Below are positions 17,517 through 27,847 of a stretch of 64,000 nt of DNA, piece after piece (the stretch's first letter is position 1; every line of letters starts with the position of its first letter). The position numbers were made by a program, and so were the translations under genes. Source of the DNA: Acidobacteriota bacterium (GTDB lineage Bacteria; Acidobacteriota; Blastocatellia; HR10); assembly GCA_030550025.1 (NCBI GenBank), contig JAUQQC010000008.1, positions 72,761-136,760 of the forward strand. Reading direction: 5' to 3'. Below the pieces are notes generated by a model. The model was given only the letters and a program-made list of their open reading frames with translations, ran no database searches and was not told where the DNA came from.

Positions 17517-19327
17517 TCGCTCGCCGCCAGCTCCTCCTCCAAGAGCTGCTCTTCATACAACTCGGCGTAGACACCGCCCCGCGCGAGCAGCTCCTCGTGC
17601 GTCCCTTGTTCGACCACGCGTCCGCGGTCCAAGACGACGATCCGGTCCGCCTCGCGCACCGTCCACAAGCGATGGGAGATGAAGAGTATCGTGCGCTGAG
17701 GCATGAGCGTCCGAATCTGCGCGAGGATATGTTCCTCCGTGTGCGCATCCACGGCCGAGAGGGCATCATCCAAGATGAGGACGCGCGGCCGCCGAAGGAG
17801 CGCGCGCGCGATCGCCACGCGCTGCCGCTGTCCCCCGGAGAGCATGATCCCCCGCTCGCCCACGATCGTACGAAAGCCCTCGGGAAATCCCCGGATCTCC
17901 TCCTCAAGGCCGACCCATCGCGCCGCTTCCACGATCTCCGACTCGCTGACCGAATCGGCACCGAACGCGAGATTCTCGGCCACACTCAGGCTGAAGAGGA
18001 AGGGTTCTTGCGGCACGACGCCGAGCACAGCGCGCAGCTGCGCGCGGGGGATTTCCCGGACGTCCCGCCCATCGAGGAAGACCGTCCCAGGCGGCGGCTC
18101 ATAGAGCCGCGTGAGTACATTCACCACAGTCGTCTTCCCCGACCCCGTCCGTCCGACAATGGCCACCGTCTCTCCAGGCTCGATCACCAACGAGACATCG
18201 CGCAAGACCGGCGCTCGACCATCGTAGCTGAAGGTCAGGTGACGAATCTCGATCTTCCCCTGCGGGATCCACCCGTCGTCGCTCTCGGGAAGAAAGAGGG
18301 GCGCGACGTCACGGCTCTCGGGCTCCCGCTCCAGAATCTCCACGATGCGCCCCATGCTAGCCAATCCGCGTTCGACGAGATTCACGACCCAGCCCATGGC
18401 GATCACCGGCCAGATGAGCCGCACCAGATAAAGATGGAACTCCACGAATTGGCCGACGCTGATCGCCCCCTCGAGGGCGAGCCGGCCGCCATACCAGAGC
18501 ACGGCCGCTGATCCGAGTCCGATGAGCGCCGCGAGCGTGGGATAGAAGAGCCCGGTCAATCGAATGAGGCGCAGGTTGCGCCGCACGTACTCCCGATTGA
18601 GAGCGCGAAAGGCGCGACGCTCCGCCTCCTCCTGTCCATAGGCGCGCACGACGCGCACGCCCGCGAAATTCTCCTGCGCGCGTGTGCTCAGGCGCCCCAG
18701 TTGCTCCTGCACCTGCTCGAAATGCGCATGGATGCGCGCCCCGAAGAGCTTCGTCGCGACCGAGACCAACGGGAGAGAAAACAACGCCAACAGCGTCAGC
18801 CGTCCGCTCACCCGAATCATCAGCGGCAGCGCGAGTGCGAACACGACGAGCGCATTCACCGAATACATGAGCGCCGGCCCGACCAACATCCGCACAGCGT
18901 TCAGATCGTTGGTCGCTCGTGACATGAGATCGCCCGTCCGATAGTCGTGGAAGAATCTCGGCCCCATCCGCTCCAGGTGCGCGAAGAACTCGTTCCGCAG
19001 CTCATACTCGACGTCCCGCGACATCCCGACGAGCAATCGCCGCTGCCAGAAGAGGAAGACCCCCTGTCCCAGAGCGATGGCGATCACCAAGAGTCCATAG
19101 CGAAAGAACTTCTCCGCCGTCGTCGCTCGCGCCAGATCATCCACCGCATAACGCACGACGGTCGGCGCCGTCAGGCCGATGGCGTTCCCCACGAGGATGC
19201 ATCCGAGGCCCGCGGCGAGCACACGCCGATGGCGCCGCCATGCCGCGAGGATTCGGCTCCACGCGTGCCGGCGGAATCTCCCCGAGTCCCCACTCCCCGA
19301 AAGCGTGCGAAACATCCACCGGCTCAT
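17513..19327 (-). CDS. ABC exporter, fused permease and ATPase (ABCB/MsbA-like)
   Basis: About 604 aa, from ATG 19327 after GGCGGAG; a TTG at 19357 overlapping aroC is less likely. Six membrane helices (ABC-membrane fold, residues 30-310) precede the ATPase: Walker A GRTGSGKTT, Q-loop VVPQEPFLFS, signature LSGGQRQR, Walker B VLILDDALSAVD and the switch His in FISHR. A homodimeric or heterodimeric exporter of lipid, drug or peptide is expected. No second half-transporter is adjacent, so a homodimer is the simpler reading. Substrate cannot be told from sequence. Confidence 0.9.
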   Translation of the reverse strand: MSRWMFRTLSGSGDSGRFRRHAWSRILAAWRRHRRVLAAGLGCILVGNAIGLTAPTVVRYAVDDLARATTAEKFFRYGLLVIAIALGQGVFLFWQRRLLVGMSRDVEYELRNEFFAHLERMGPRFFHDYRTGDLMSRATNDLNAVRMLVGPALMYSVNALVVFALALPLMIRVSGRLTLLALFSLPLVSVATKLFGARIHAHFEQVQEQLGRLSTRAQENFAGVRVVRAYGQEEAERRAFRALNREYVRRNLRLIRLTGLFYPTLAALIGLGSAAVLWYGGRLALEGAISVGQFVEFHLYLVRLIWPVIAMGWVVNLVERGLASMGRIVEILEREPESRDVAPLFLPESDDGWIPQGKIEIRHLTFSYDGRAPVLRDVSLVIEPGETVAIVGRTGSGKTTVVNVLTRLYEPPPGTVFLDGRDVREIPRAQLRAVLGVVPQEPFLFSLSVAENLAFGADSVSESEIVEAARWVGLEEEIRGFPEGFRTIVGERGIMLSGGQRQRVAIARALLRRPRVLILDDALSAVDAHTEEHILAQIRTLMPQRTILFISHRLWTVREADRIVVLDRGRVVEQGTHEELLARGGVYAELYEEQLLEEELAASE

Positions 19328-19353
19328 CTCATCTCCGCCACCGCCATTCCGCT

Positions 19354-20532
19354 TCAATATGCCCGCAGCTGTTCCTGATACGCGAGGAATTGTCGCTTCA
19401 TCTCCTGGAGCGAATCACCGCCGAACTTCTCGCGCATCGCTTGCGCGAGCACGATGGCCACCATCGCTTCGCCGATCACGCCGGCCGCCGTGATGGCCGT
19501 CACATCCGAACGCTCGAAGGCGGCTTCGGCTGGCTCCTTCGTCACGACATGGACGCTGCGAAGCGGCCGCCGCAAGGTCGAGAGGGGCTTCAAATAACCG
19601 CGCACGCGGATCTCCTCGCCGTTGCTGATCCCCCCTTCGACGCCGCCGGCGCGATTCGTCTTCCGGTAGAATCGGCGCTCGGCCGCATCGTAGAAGATCT
19701 CATCGTGGACGCGCGAGCCGGGCCAGTGGGCGGCCATCACACCAAGGCCGAGTTCGACGGCCTTCACGCCTTGAATGGACATGACCGCTTGCGCCAGCCG
19801 TCCATCCAATCGCAAGTCCCACTGCGTGTGCGTGCCCAAGCCAGGGGGCACACCGTGCGCCACGATCTCAAAGAGGCCGCCTACAGTGTCTCCAGCGCGC
19901 ATCGCCTCCTCAATGCGCGCGATCATCCGCGCTTCCAGTTCGCGATCAACGCAGCGCAAAGGCGAATCCTCGGGGATGGCTCGAATCTCCTCCCACGAGA
20001 CATCGTCGCGCGGCTGCTCGGGCACCCCCCCGACCATCAAGACATGACTGCTCACCTCGATGCCGAACTCGCGCAAGAGCAACTTCGCCAATGCACCGAC
20101 GGCCACGCGCGCCGCCGTCTCGCGGGCACTCGCCCGTTCGAGGATGTCGCGCAAATCATGCGTGTTGTACTTCAACCCCCCGGCCAGATCGGCATGTCCA
20201 GGCCGAGGGCGCACGACGCGCCGCGCCTTCCGTTCGTCCTCGAACGCGCGCGGTTCGAGCGCCATCACCTCTTGCCAATTCGCGAAATCCCGATTCTCGA
20301 TCAGAAGCGCGATGGGCGATCCGAGCGTGCGCCCGTGTCGTACGCCACTCAGGATCTCGGCGCGATCGCGCTCGATCCGTTGCCGAGCGCCGCGCCCGAA
20401 TCCCCGTTGCCGCCGCCCAAGCTCCTGTGCGATGAACTCGACGTCCACCGACAATCCGGCCGGAAACCCCTCCACAATGGCCAGAAGCGCCCGACCATGC
20501 GATTCCCCGGCCGTGAGGAAGCGAACCGTCAC
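19354..20532 (-). CDS. aroC: Chorismate synthase
   Basis: A 392-aa enzyme that makes chorismate from EPSP using reduced FMN. It starts at GTG 20532 behind a purine-rich site (GGAGAGGGGGAGG). Motifs: [11 protein letters not shown] at the N-terminus, [36 protein letters not shown], and [16 protein letters not shown]. Length and motif order are normal. It lies 25 nt after uvrB. Confidence 0.96.
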   Translation of the reverse strand: MTVRFLTAGESHGRALLAIVEGFPAGLSVDVEFIAQELGRRQRGFGRGARQRIERDRAEILSGVRHGRTLGSPIALLIENRDFANWQEVMALEPRAFEDERKARRVVRPRPGHADLAGGLKYNTHDLRDILERASARETAARVAVGALAKLLLREFGIEVSSHVLMVGGVPEQPRDDVSWEEIRAIPEDSPLRCVDRELEARMIARIEEAMRAGDTVGGLFEIVAHGVPPGLGTHTQWDLRLDGRLAQAVMSIQGVKAVELGLGVMAAHWPGSRVHDEIFYDAAERRFYRKTNRAGGVEGGISNGEEIRVRGYLKPLSTLRRPLRSVHVVTKEPAEAAFERSDVTAITAAGVIGEAMVAIVLAQAMREKFGGDSLQEMKRQFLAYQEQLRAY

Positions 20533-20557
20533 CCTCCCCCTCTCCTTGGCGAGATGC

Positions 20558-22546
20558 TCAACTGGGGACCTCCAGCAGTCGACGCTTCAATTCCTTGATC
20601 CGATCGCGCAACACGGCCGCTCGCTCAAACTGCAGTTGTCGCGCGGCCTCTCGCATCTCCGCCTCCAACTGCCGGATGCGCTCTTCGAGGGCCGCCTCCG
20701 TCATCACTCCCTCGTCCTCCTCGTCCAATGGAACGGTCACGTAATCGGCCTCGATGATGTTGACGAGCGTCTCCTCGATGGGCTTAACGACCGATTGCGG
20801 CGTGATCCCATGCCGTCGATTGTACTCCTGTTGCTTCGCCCGACGCCGTTCCGTCTCGCGGATCGCTTGCGCCATGGACTCAGTGAGGCGATCAGCATAG
20901 AGGATCGCCTTCGCATTGACATGCCGCGCGCACCGCCCAATGGTCTGAATGAGCGCGCGCGTCGAGCGTAAGAACCCCTCCTTATCGGCGTCGAGAATGG
21001 CGACGAGCGAGACCTCCGGCAGATCGAGCCCCTCGCGCAAGAGATTCACGCCGACGAGGACGTCGAAGTCCCCGCGCCGGAGATCGCGCAGGATTTTGAC
21101 TCGCTCCAGCGTGTCGATCTCCGAGTGGAGATACCGAACGCGCACTCCGAGCTCCGCATAATAGGCACAGAGATCCTCGGCCATGCGCTTGGTGAGCGTC
21201 GTCACCAACACGCGTTCGCCGCGCGCCACTCGTTGACGGATCTCTTCGAGCAGATCATCCACCTGCCCGCGCACGGGGCGCACTTCGATTTCCGGATCAA
21301 GCAAACCCGTCGGACGCACGACCTGCTCGACGACCTCTCCACCGGCCTTCTCCAACTCATACTCACCCGGCGTCGCCGAGACGAAGATGACCTGCCCGAC
21401 GCGCGCCTCCCACTCTTCGAACGTCAGCGGCCGATTGTCGAGCGCGCTCGGCAGCCGGAAACCGTATTCCACGAGCGTCTCCTTTCGCGAACGATCCCCA
21501 TGATACATGCCGCGAATCTGTGGGATCGTCTGATGGCTCTCATCCACGATGATGAGGGCCTCCTTGGGGAGATAGTCGAGCAGTGTCGGCGGAGGTTCAC
21601 CCGGCCGCCGTCCCGTCAGATGCCGGGAATAGTTCTCAATCCCACGACAGTATCCGAACTGCTCCAGCATCTCCAAATCGTAGAGCGTCCGCTCCCGAAT
21701 CCGCTGCGCTTCCAGCCGCTTGCCCTTCGCCTCCAGTTGTGGCCACCACCACTCCAACTCCTCCCGAATCGAGCGAATGGCCCGACGCAACACGTCGCGG
21801 CGCGTGACGAAGTGCGTCTTCGGATAGAGCGCCACGCGATCTAAGCGCTCGATCACGTCTCCAAAGAGCGGATCGATCGTCGCGAGCGCGTCTACCTCGT
21901 CCCCCCACAGCTCGATCCGAACGGCCAGGTCGCGATCCACCGGATAGACCTCGACCACATCCCCCCGCACGCGAAATGTGCCCCGCCGCAGCTCGTCTTC
22001 AGTCCGTTCATATTGCAGTTCGACCAACCGCCGCAGCAACTCCGAACGCGGGAGCGTCTGCCCCCGATGCACCCAGAACAGCATCCCGTAGTACTCGTTC
22101 GGATCCCCCAGGCCGTAGATGCAGGAGACGCTCGCCACGATGATGACGTCCCGCCGCTCGAAGAGCGCCCGCGTCGCCGACATCCGCAGCCGATCAATAT
22201 CCTCGTTGATGATGGCCTCCTTCTCGATATACGTGTCGGTCGCCGGGATATAGGCTTCCGGCTGATAGTAGTCGTAGTAGCTCACGAAATACTCGACGGC
22301 ATTGTAGGGGAAGAACTTCTTGAACTCCTGATAGAGCTGCGCAGCGAGCGTCTTATTGTGCGCCATCACGAGTACAGGCCGATTCACCTGCTCAATGACC
22401 TTCGAGATCGAGAACGTCTTGCCCGAGCCCGTGATGCCCATGAGGACTTGAAAGCGTTTCCCCTCGCGCACTCCTCGCACGAGGGCTTCGATCGCCTCCG
22501 GCTGATCGCCACGCGGTTGATAATCGGAGACGAGCGTGAACTTCAT
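20558..22546 (-). CDS. uvrB: Excinuclease ABC subunit B
   Basis: A 662-aa DNA-damage verification helicase of nucleotide excision repair. Seen are Walker [10 protein letters not shown], the beta-hairpin region [16 protein letters not shown]-box IIVDESHQ, helicase motif [11 protein letters not shown], and a C-terminal UVR motif ([18 protein letters not shown]) that contacts UvrC. It leads an operon of at least five minus-strand genes and has its own promoter 24 nt upstream. With mfd at the other end of the window, two parts of repair are present but not adjacent. Confidence 0.97.
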   Translation of the reverse strand: MKFTLVSDYQPRGDQPEAIEALVRGVREGKRFQVLMGITGSGKTFSISKVIEQVNRPVLVMAHNKTLAAQLYQEFKKFFPYNAVEYFVSYYDYYQPEAYIPATDTYIEKEAIINEDIDRLRMSATRALFERRDVIIVASVSCIYGLGDPNEYYGMLFWVHRGQTLPRSELLRRLVELQYERTEDELRRGTFRVRGDVVEVYPVDRDLAVRIELWGDEVDALATIDPLFGDVIERLDRVALYPKTHFVTRRDVLRRAIRSIREELEWWWPQLEAKGKRLEAQRIRERTLYDLEMLEQFGYCRGIENYSRHLTGRRPGEPPPTLLDYLPKEALIIVDESHQTIPQIRGMYHGDRSRKETLVEYGFRLPSALDNRPLTFEEWEARVGQVIFVSATPGEYELEKAGGEVVEQVVRPTGLLDPEIEVRPVRGQVDDLLEEIRQRVARGERVLVTTLTKRMAEDLCAYYAELGVRVRYLHSEIDTLERVKILRDLRRGDFDVLVGVNLLREGLDLPEVSLVAILDADKEGFLRSTRALIQTIGRCARHVNAKAILYADRLTESMAQAIRETERRRAKQQEYNRRHGITPQSVVKPIEETLVNIIEADYVTVPLDEEDEGVMTEAALEERIRQLEAEMREAARQLQFERAAVLRDRIKELKRRLLEVPS

Positions 22547-22569
22547 AGCGCGCCCTCACCAAAGGTTGA

Positions 22570-22599
22570 ATTATAGTCCGATCCCTCAAGCCGGAGCAA
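22570..22599 (-). promoter_or_regulatory. Promoter of uvrB
   Basis: Minus strand TTGCTC (22594-22599) and TATAAT (22570-22575), 18-bp spacer; the -10 box is perfect. No LexA-type box that I recognise overlaps it. On the opposite strand a TATAAT at 22648-22653 may serve the divergent regulator gene. Confidence 0.6.
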
Positions 22600-22702
22600 A
22601 GACCTCGCGATCTCCCCCCGCCCCTTCCCCTCCCGCTTGTGCTCCTCTATAATTCGCCTCTCAGAAGCGCCATGCGCGGCACATCGGGGAGCAGGGGAAG
22701 CG

Positions 22703-24088
22703 ATGTTCAAGATCCTCATCGTAGATGACGAAGCGAGTGTGAGAACGTTCGTCCAGCAGGCGCTCGCCGATGAGGAGTACGACATCCGCACGGCGGCTAA
22801 CGTCCCAGAAGCCTTGGACCAAGTGCGCGAAGAGATCTTCGACCTCGTCATCACCGATCTCATGATGACCCCGCTCTCGGGCATGGACCTGCTGCGCGCT
22901 ATCAAGGAGATCTCCCCGGAGACGGAAGTCCTCATGATGACGGCCTACGGGACGATCGAGACGGCCGTGCAGGCCATGAAGCTCGGCGCCTGCGACTACA
23001 TCACCAAACCCTTCCCGGTAGATGAACTTCGCCTGCGCGTCGAGCACGTCCTGGAGCGAAAGCGCCTGCAACGCGAGAACCGATGGCTGCGCGAAGAGTT
23101 GTTCCACCACTTCGGGATCGAGAATCTCGTCGGTCAGAGCCCACCATTCCTTCAGGTCCTGGAGAAAGTGCGACGCGTCGCTCCGACTGATGCGACCGTC
23201 TTGCTCACTGGCGAGACCGGAACGGGTAAGGACGTGATCGCTCGCGCGATCCACCTCCTGAGCCGTCGCGCTTCACGACCATTCATCTCGGTCAATTGCG
23301 CGGCCTTGCCGGAACAGCTCCTGGAGAGCGAACTCTTTGGACACGCCAAAGGCGCGTTCACCGGTGCTGTCGTGAGCCGAAAAGGCTTGATTGAAGAGGC
23401 GGCTGGCGGAACGTTCTTCCTCGATGAGATCGGCTCGATCCCGCTCTCGGTCCAATCCAAACTCTTGCGCGTGCTCGAAAACAAGACCATTCGCCGCCTC
23501 GGGGAGAACCGCGAGGTCTCCGTGGACGTGCGGATCATCGCCGCGACGAATCGAGACCTGCAAGACGCCCTTCGGCGCGGCGAGTTCCGCGAAGACCTCT
23601 ACTACCGGCTCAACGTCGTTACCATTCATCTCCCACCGCTGCGCGCCCGGCGCGAAGATATTCCTCTGCTGGCACACCACTTCCTCCGCCAGTTCTGCCA
23701 ACGGGATCAGAAGGCGATCCTGGGCTTCAGCGAAGCGGCTATGACCGCGTTGATGAATTACGCCTTCCCTGGAAACGTGCGCGAACTGCGCCATGTCATC
23801 GAACAAGCCGTCGCCCTCTCCTCCGGCCAATGGATCACCCCGGCCGATCTCCCCGTTCATGTGCGAATCGCGCCGATCGCTCAGGAAGAGCGAGAGACCG
23901 CGACCGTCCTGAACCAAGTCGAACGCGATCTCATCCTTCAGGCGATCCAGCGCAACGACGGTCACCTCGAACGCGCGGCCCGCGACCTCGGCATGAGCCG
24001 CGTCACCCTCTGGCGAAAGATGAAAAAGTACGGGCTCGCCAAACGATTCGTCTCCCAATCGGAGTCCCCTGAGGGGACTTCCTCGTAA
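22703..24088 (+). CDS. NtrC-family sigma54-dependent response regulator
   Basis: About 461 aa, from ATG 22703; upstream in-frame codons lie in the promoter region. Receiver domain (ILIVDDEAS, phospho-acceptor in LVITDLMMTP, Lys in YITKPFP), then an AAA+ domain with Walker A GETGTGKD, the sigma54-contact loop GAFTGA, and Walker B GGTFFLDEIG, then a Fis-type helix-turn-helix (AARDLGMSRVTLWRKMKKYG). It would activate RNA polymerase with sigma54 after phosphorylation. No sensor kinase gene is adjacent, and I saw no convincing -24/-12 promoter in the window, so its targets are probably elsewhere. Confidence 0.93.
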   Translation: MFKILIVDDEASVRTFVQQALADEEYDIRTAANVPEALDQVREEIFDLVITDLMMTPLSGMDLLRAIKEISPETEVLMMTAYGTIETAVQAMKLGACDYITKPFPVDELRLRVEHVLERKRLQRENRWLREELFHHFGIENLVGQSPPFLQVLEKVRRVAPTDATVLLTGETGTGKDVIARAIHLLSRRASRPFISVNCAALPEQLLESELFGHAKGAFTGAVVSRKGLIEEAAGGTFFLDEIGSIPLSVQSKLLRVLENKTIRRLGENREVSVDVRIIAATNRDLQDALRRGEFREDLYYRLNVVTIHLPPLRARREDIPLLAHHFLRQFCQRDQKAILGFSEAAMTALMNYAFPGNVRELRHVIEQAVALSSGQWITPADLPVHVRIAPIAQEERETATVLNQVERDLILQAIQRNDGHLERAARDLGMSRVTLWRKMKKYGLAKRFVSQSESPEGTSS

Positions 24089-24159
24089 CGGACGATCTCA
24101 CACACGAAGGATCACCCCCTTTCCGCCTCACGGGCGTCCCTGAAGAGACAAGGCGAAAG

Positions 24160-24199
24160 GTTTCATCCCTGAAACGATCCGGGAAAGCGTGAAACGCTT
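24160..24199. repeat. Two short inverted repeats between regulator and peptidase genes
   Basis: GTTTCA-TCCC-TGAAAC (24160-24175) and AAGCGT-GAA-ACGCTT (24185-24199). Neither is followed by a T run. They could be operators or weak hairpins in the 280-nt gap. Confidence 0.35.
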
Positions 24200-24368
24200 G
24201 GGGATCGAGCGATCGGCGCGAAGTCCATCCTCTGGGTGCAGCTTACCTCTTGAGAAATCCTCCGGCATGGGAAGACTTGAGCTCATCGCGATGGGACGAA
24301 GCGCCCGCGGCTCCAAACGCACGGCTTCGGCACGCCGATTGCCTCTACTTTTTGGCGGAGGGTGTGAG

Positions 24369-25919
24369 ATGGGGATGAAGAAGATCGTGGCACTCAGCGT
24401 CAGCATCGGATGCGCCTTGGGATACATTCCGGAAACCGTTGCTGCCCGTCCGCCGTCGTCCATGCCAACGTGGCAACTCCTCTGGTTGCATTATGACGGA
24501 GCACAATTCCAGCTCGTCGGGAGTCAAATCCACCCGCTGTCTGCTCTCCCGCCAGCGTTCCCGGCCTCCGGGACCTTCCGATTCGTCTTGGAAACTGGGG
24601 ACGGGCGAATCCTTTTCGCCGGTCAATTCGACGACCCGCGTCTCATTCATGTGGACCACGTCAATGACGATGGGTCTGTTTACAGCGAGACGCTTCTTCT
24701 GCCGGAGACGATCTTCCCACTTCGAGTGCCATATGAAGAAGGAGCAGCCCGACTTCGCATCTCAGGAGACGACTTCCCCACGGTCACGTTCCCTCTTGCT
24801 CCCCCAATAGAGGCGCTCGACGTAACCGGCGCGTTGCCAAGCTACACGACGCAGACGGTGATCCGCACGGGGCCATCAGGTAATCGCCTGGATATCGTCT
24901 TTCTGGGTGACGGCTACCGCGCGACGGAGATGGAGAAGTTCGACCGAGACGTCCGTGCCTTCGCCGATCATCTGCTGAAGACCCCGCCCTACGCCGCTTA
25001 CCGCCACGCCATCAACATTCACAAGGTCAACGTGATCTCTCGAGATTCGGGCATTGATCGGCCGAGCCTCGGGCTCGATCGCGATACGGCGCTGGATATG
25101 ACGTTCGACTTCGAGGGCGTGCCGAACGCCGTGTATGCCCCCGTGGAGAGCGAGTACAAGATCTACCGCGCGGCCGCTCTCGTCCCCGAAGCCGATCTCA
25201 TCGTCGTCCTCGTGAACGAACGAGATTTCGGTGGCTCTTCCGGGCCGCTGAAGAACATCTCGGTCGTCACGACGCACGCATTGGGACCAGAATTGCTGCT
25301 GCATGAGCTGGGCCATTCCTTCGCTTTCCTGGCCGATGAGAGTGATGGCCCCTCAGCCCCGCCCCTGCGCGAGCCGACGAAAGCGAACGTCACGCTCCAA
25401 CGCACGCGCGAAGGCCTTCGGCGAGTGGGAAAGTGGGAGCACTGGATCGAGGAATCCCAGCCCCTGCCCACGCCCGAGTCCCGCTCGGGCGTGGGATTAT
25501 TCGAGGGGGGACTCGGCGCCTCGCGCGGCGTCTTTCGCCCCGCGCGCACATGCAAGATGCGAACGCTCGGCCAGCCATTCTGCTCCGTCTGCCTGGAGCA
25601 GCATGTGCTCCGCCTCTATTTCTACATTCGCCCGATCGAAGCCGTCACGCCCCCGCCAACAGCCATCGCAGAGGTCGCTGGGGATATGCTCATCTTCCGC
25701 GTGATCCCCTTGGAGCCCGCGCCGGGGACGCTACGAATAGAATGGTTCGTCAATGGCCTCCCGCTCGACTATCACGAAGCACGCCTCCATCTCCCCATCG
25801 CGACCTTCTCTGCGGGCCGGCACACGATCACGGTGGTCGTCACCGATCCGACCCCATTCGTCCGTCGGGACCCAACAGGACTTCTCTCTTCCCGCGTGAG
25901 TTGGACGCTCACGCGCTAA
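24369..25919 (+). CDS. Secreted M64-family zinc metallopeptidase
   Basis: About 516 aa, from ATG 24369 behind GGAGGGTG; the preceding open frame lacks a signal peptide. Signal peptide (VALSVSIGCALGYIPETVAA), an N-terminal beta domain (to about residue 160), then the peptidase M64 region: NRLDIVFLGDGYRATEMEKF, NVISRDSGID and the zinc motif LLHELGHSFAFLADES (HExxH with a downstream acidic residue). The last 100 residues form an Ig-like domain (LRIEWFVNGLPLDY). M64 peptidases include IgA-cleaving enzymes, but substrates in free-living bacteria are unknown. A bidirectional terminator follows. Confidence 0.88.
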   Translation: MGMKKIVALSVSIGCALGYIPETVAARPPSSMPTWQLLWLHYDGAQFQLVGSQIHPLSALPPAFPASGTFRFVLETGDGRILFAGQFDDPRLIHVDHVNDDGSVYSETLLLPETIFPLRVPYEEGAARLRISGDDFPTVTFPLAPPIEALDVTGALPSYTTQTVIRTGPSGNRLDIVFLGDGYRATEMEKFDRDVRAFADHLLKTPPYAAYRHAINIHKVNVISRDSGIDRPSLGLDRDTALDMTFDFEGVPNAVYAPVESEYKIYRAAALVPEADLIVVLVNERDFGGSSGPLKNISVVTTHALGPELLLHELGHSFAFLADESDGPSAPPLREPTKANVTLQRTREGLRRVGKWEHWIEESQPLPTPESRSGVGLFEGGLGASRGVFRPARTCKMRTLGQPFCSVCLEQHVLRLYFYIRPIEAVTPPPTAIAEVAGDMLIFRVIPLEPAPGTLRIEWFVNGLPLDYHEARLHLPIATFSAGRHTITVVVTDPTPFVRRDPTGLLSSRVSWTLTR

Positions 25920-25939
25920 TGGTGTAGCCCCCATCCCCC

Positions 25940-25972
25940 GGGGCGGTGGGAGTCCTCCTTCCCACCGTCCCC
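25940..25972. terminator. Bidirectional terminator-like hairpin between convergent genes
   Basis: GGGGCGGTGGGA (25940-25951) pairs with TCCCACCGTCCCC (25960-25972) with a single bulge. It fills the 55-nt gap between two convergent genes. T runs are weak on both strands. Confidence 0.6.
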
Positions 25973-25974
25973 AT

Positions 25975-26292
25975 TCATCCCACCCGCGCTGGGGAAGATA
26001 CCGTCTTCGCCTCACCGTAATGCTTCAGCTCATGAATGAGGAGACGAACGAAATACGGATGCGAGAGGCCAAAATAGGCCTTCAGCCGAATCCAGAGATC
26101 GGCCATCGCGCGACACGCGTCGAGACTGTCGAAGGATCGTCGCCGATAAAGCCCATCGGCCAAGACGTGACGTCGCACGTCCGAAGGCCACCAAGCGGCC
26201 TCGGCGTCCAAGAACGCAAGGTCCTCGAGAACCACATCGACTTCAACGCGAGCCGAAACGCTCGCCAATTCTTCGAGCAGTTTCTCCCTCAT
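25975..26292 (-). CDS. Small hypothetical protein
   Basis: About 105 aa from ATG 26292, preceded by TTGGAGG at good spacing; a longer frame upstream runs into the pncB promoter and is not used. The product is soluble, with many Trp, Tyr and acidic residues (DLAFLDAEAAWWPSDVRRHV, then RLKAYFGLSHPYFVRLLIHE). The sequence IHELKHYGEAKT holds His and Glu but no complete HExxH. No family is recognised. Confidence 0.55.
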   Translation of the reverse strand: MREKLLEELASVSARVEVDVVLEDLAFLDAEAAWWPSDVRRHVLADGLYRRRSFDSLDACRAMADLWIRLKAYFGLSHPYFVRLLIHELKHYGEAKTVSSPARVG

Positions 26293-26433
26293 CGCCGCCT
26301 CCAAGTCGAAGAGTATGGCACGCCATTCTCCCGAGCACAACGAAACCATCGGTATCACCGCCTGGCGCCGCGTTAACGCGCGATTCCCGATCGCTTGCGC
26401 AAGACGCGAACGAAGACGGATCGCGCGCTCGAA

Positions 26434-26462
26434 TTGACGCGACCGGAGAGCTGGGCTACATT
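26434..26462 (+). promoter_or_regulatory. Promoter of pncB
   Basis: TTGACG (26434-26439) and TACATT (26457-26462), 17-bp spacer; predicted start near 26469, about 25 nt before the ATG. Confidence 0.6.
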
Positions 26463-26493
26463 TCTCTGGCGAAACTCCGGTGAGGGATTCCGA

Positions 26494-27843
26494 ATGCGAG
26501 AGCGATCCTACGCGCTGGCGACCGATCTCTATGAACTGACGATGGCGGCGGCCTACTTCGAGAATCGGATGAACCATCCCGCCACGTTTGAAGTGTTCGT
26601 GCGATGGATGCCGCCGAACCGGGGGTATCTGGTCGCGGCTGGACTCGCGCAGGTCATCGAATATCTACTCGAGCTGCGATTCTCCCCCCGCGATCTCGAA
26701 TTCCTCCGCCGTCTGCCGGTCTTCCGACATGTCTCGGATGCCTTCTTCGACTACCTGAGCGAGTTTCGATTTCGCGGCGACGTCTGGGCCATGCCCGAGG
26801 GGACGATCTTCTTCCCGAACGAACCGATCCTGCGGATCACAGCACCGATCATCGAGGCCCAAATCTTGGAGACCTACGTGCTCGCGTACCTCAACTTCGA
26901 AAGCGCCATCGCGAGCAAGGCGGCGCGCATCGTGGACGCCGCCCGAGGACGCGCCATCATCGAGTTCGGCGCGCGCCGCGCGCACGGCATGGAAGCCGCA
27001 CTCTACGCCGCTCGCGCGGCCTACATCGGAGGCTGCGTCGGGACGTCGAACGTCGAGGCCGGATACCTCTTCGGCATCCCCATCTACGGGACGGCCGCCC
27101 ATTCGTGGAACATGGCTTTCCCAGACGAGTTGGATGCGTTCCGCGCTTATCTCCGCGTCTTTCCGGAAACAACGATCCTCCTCATTGACACCTACGATAC
27201 ACTCCAAGGGGCACGGAAGGCGACCGCTCTCGGCCCGGTCGTCCGCGGCGTGCGACTGGACAGCGGAGACCTCGCGACGCTGAGCAAACAAGTGCGCGCG
27301 ATCCTAGACGAAGCCGGCATGACCGAAACCAAGATCATCGCCAGCGGCGATTTGGACGAATATAAGATCGCTGATCTCCTCGAGCACGAAGCTCCCATCG
27401 ATATCTTCGGCGTCGGCACGCAGCTCTCCACCTCCTACGATGCCCCAACCCTCGGCGGTGTCTATAAGCTCGTGGAGGAAGAGGTGGACGGTCGTATCCT
27501 CTATAAGATCAAGCTGAGCACGGAGAAAGCGACCTATCCGGGCCGCAAGCAAGTCTGGAGGAGAACGGACGCCGAAGGCCGTTTCCTCTCCGACGTGATC
27601 GCTTTGGCCGATGAGCCCCCACCTCCCGACGCTTTTCCGCTGCTTGAGGAGATCATGCGCGGAGGCCGCCTCGTCACGCCCTTGCCCACGCTGGAGGAGA
27701 TTCGAGAGCGGACGTTGGAGAACGTGCGCCGATTGCCGGAAGCCTACCGCCGTTTGAAGGATGCGGCCGAATACCCCGTCTCTCGAAGCGAACGCCTTGA
27801 AGAATTGCGACAACAGGTCATCGCAGAGCTTCAGGGTGTGTGA
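26494..27843 (+). CDS. pncB: Nicotinate phosphoribosyltransferase
   Basis: A 449-aa enzyme of NAD salvage that makes nicotinate mononucleotide from nicotinate and PRPP. Start at ATG 26494. Motifs: ATDLYELTMAAAY at the N-terminus, EFGARRAHGMEAA, VGTSNVEAGYLFGIP, GTAAHSWNMAF, LIDTYDT, GVRLDSGDLATLS, IASGDLDEYKI and FGVGTQLSTS. All fit the family. It converges on accA with only 4 nt between stops. Confidence 0.95.
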   Translation: MRERSYALATDLYELTMAAAYFENRMNHPATFEVFVRWMPPNRGYLVAAGLAQVIEYLLELRFSPRDLEFLRRLPVFRHVSDAFFDYLSEFRFRGDVWAMPEGTIFFPNEPILRITAPIIEAQILETYVLAYLNFESAIASKAARIVDAARGRAIIEFGARRAHGMEAALYAARAAYIGGCVGTSNVEAGYLFGIPIYGTAAHSWNMAFPDELDAFRAYLRVFPETTILLIDTYDTLQGARKATALGPVVRGVRLDSGDLATLSKQVRAILDEAGMTETKIIASGDLDEYKIADLLEHEAPIDIFGVGTQLSTSYDAPTLGGVYKLVEEEVDGRILYKIKLSTEKATYPGRKQVWRRTDAEGRFLSDVIALADEPPPPDAFPLLEEIMRGGRLVTPLPTLEEIRERTLENVRRLPEAYRRLKDAAEYPVSRSERLEELRQQVIAELQGV

Positions 27844-27847
27844 GCCT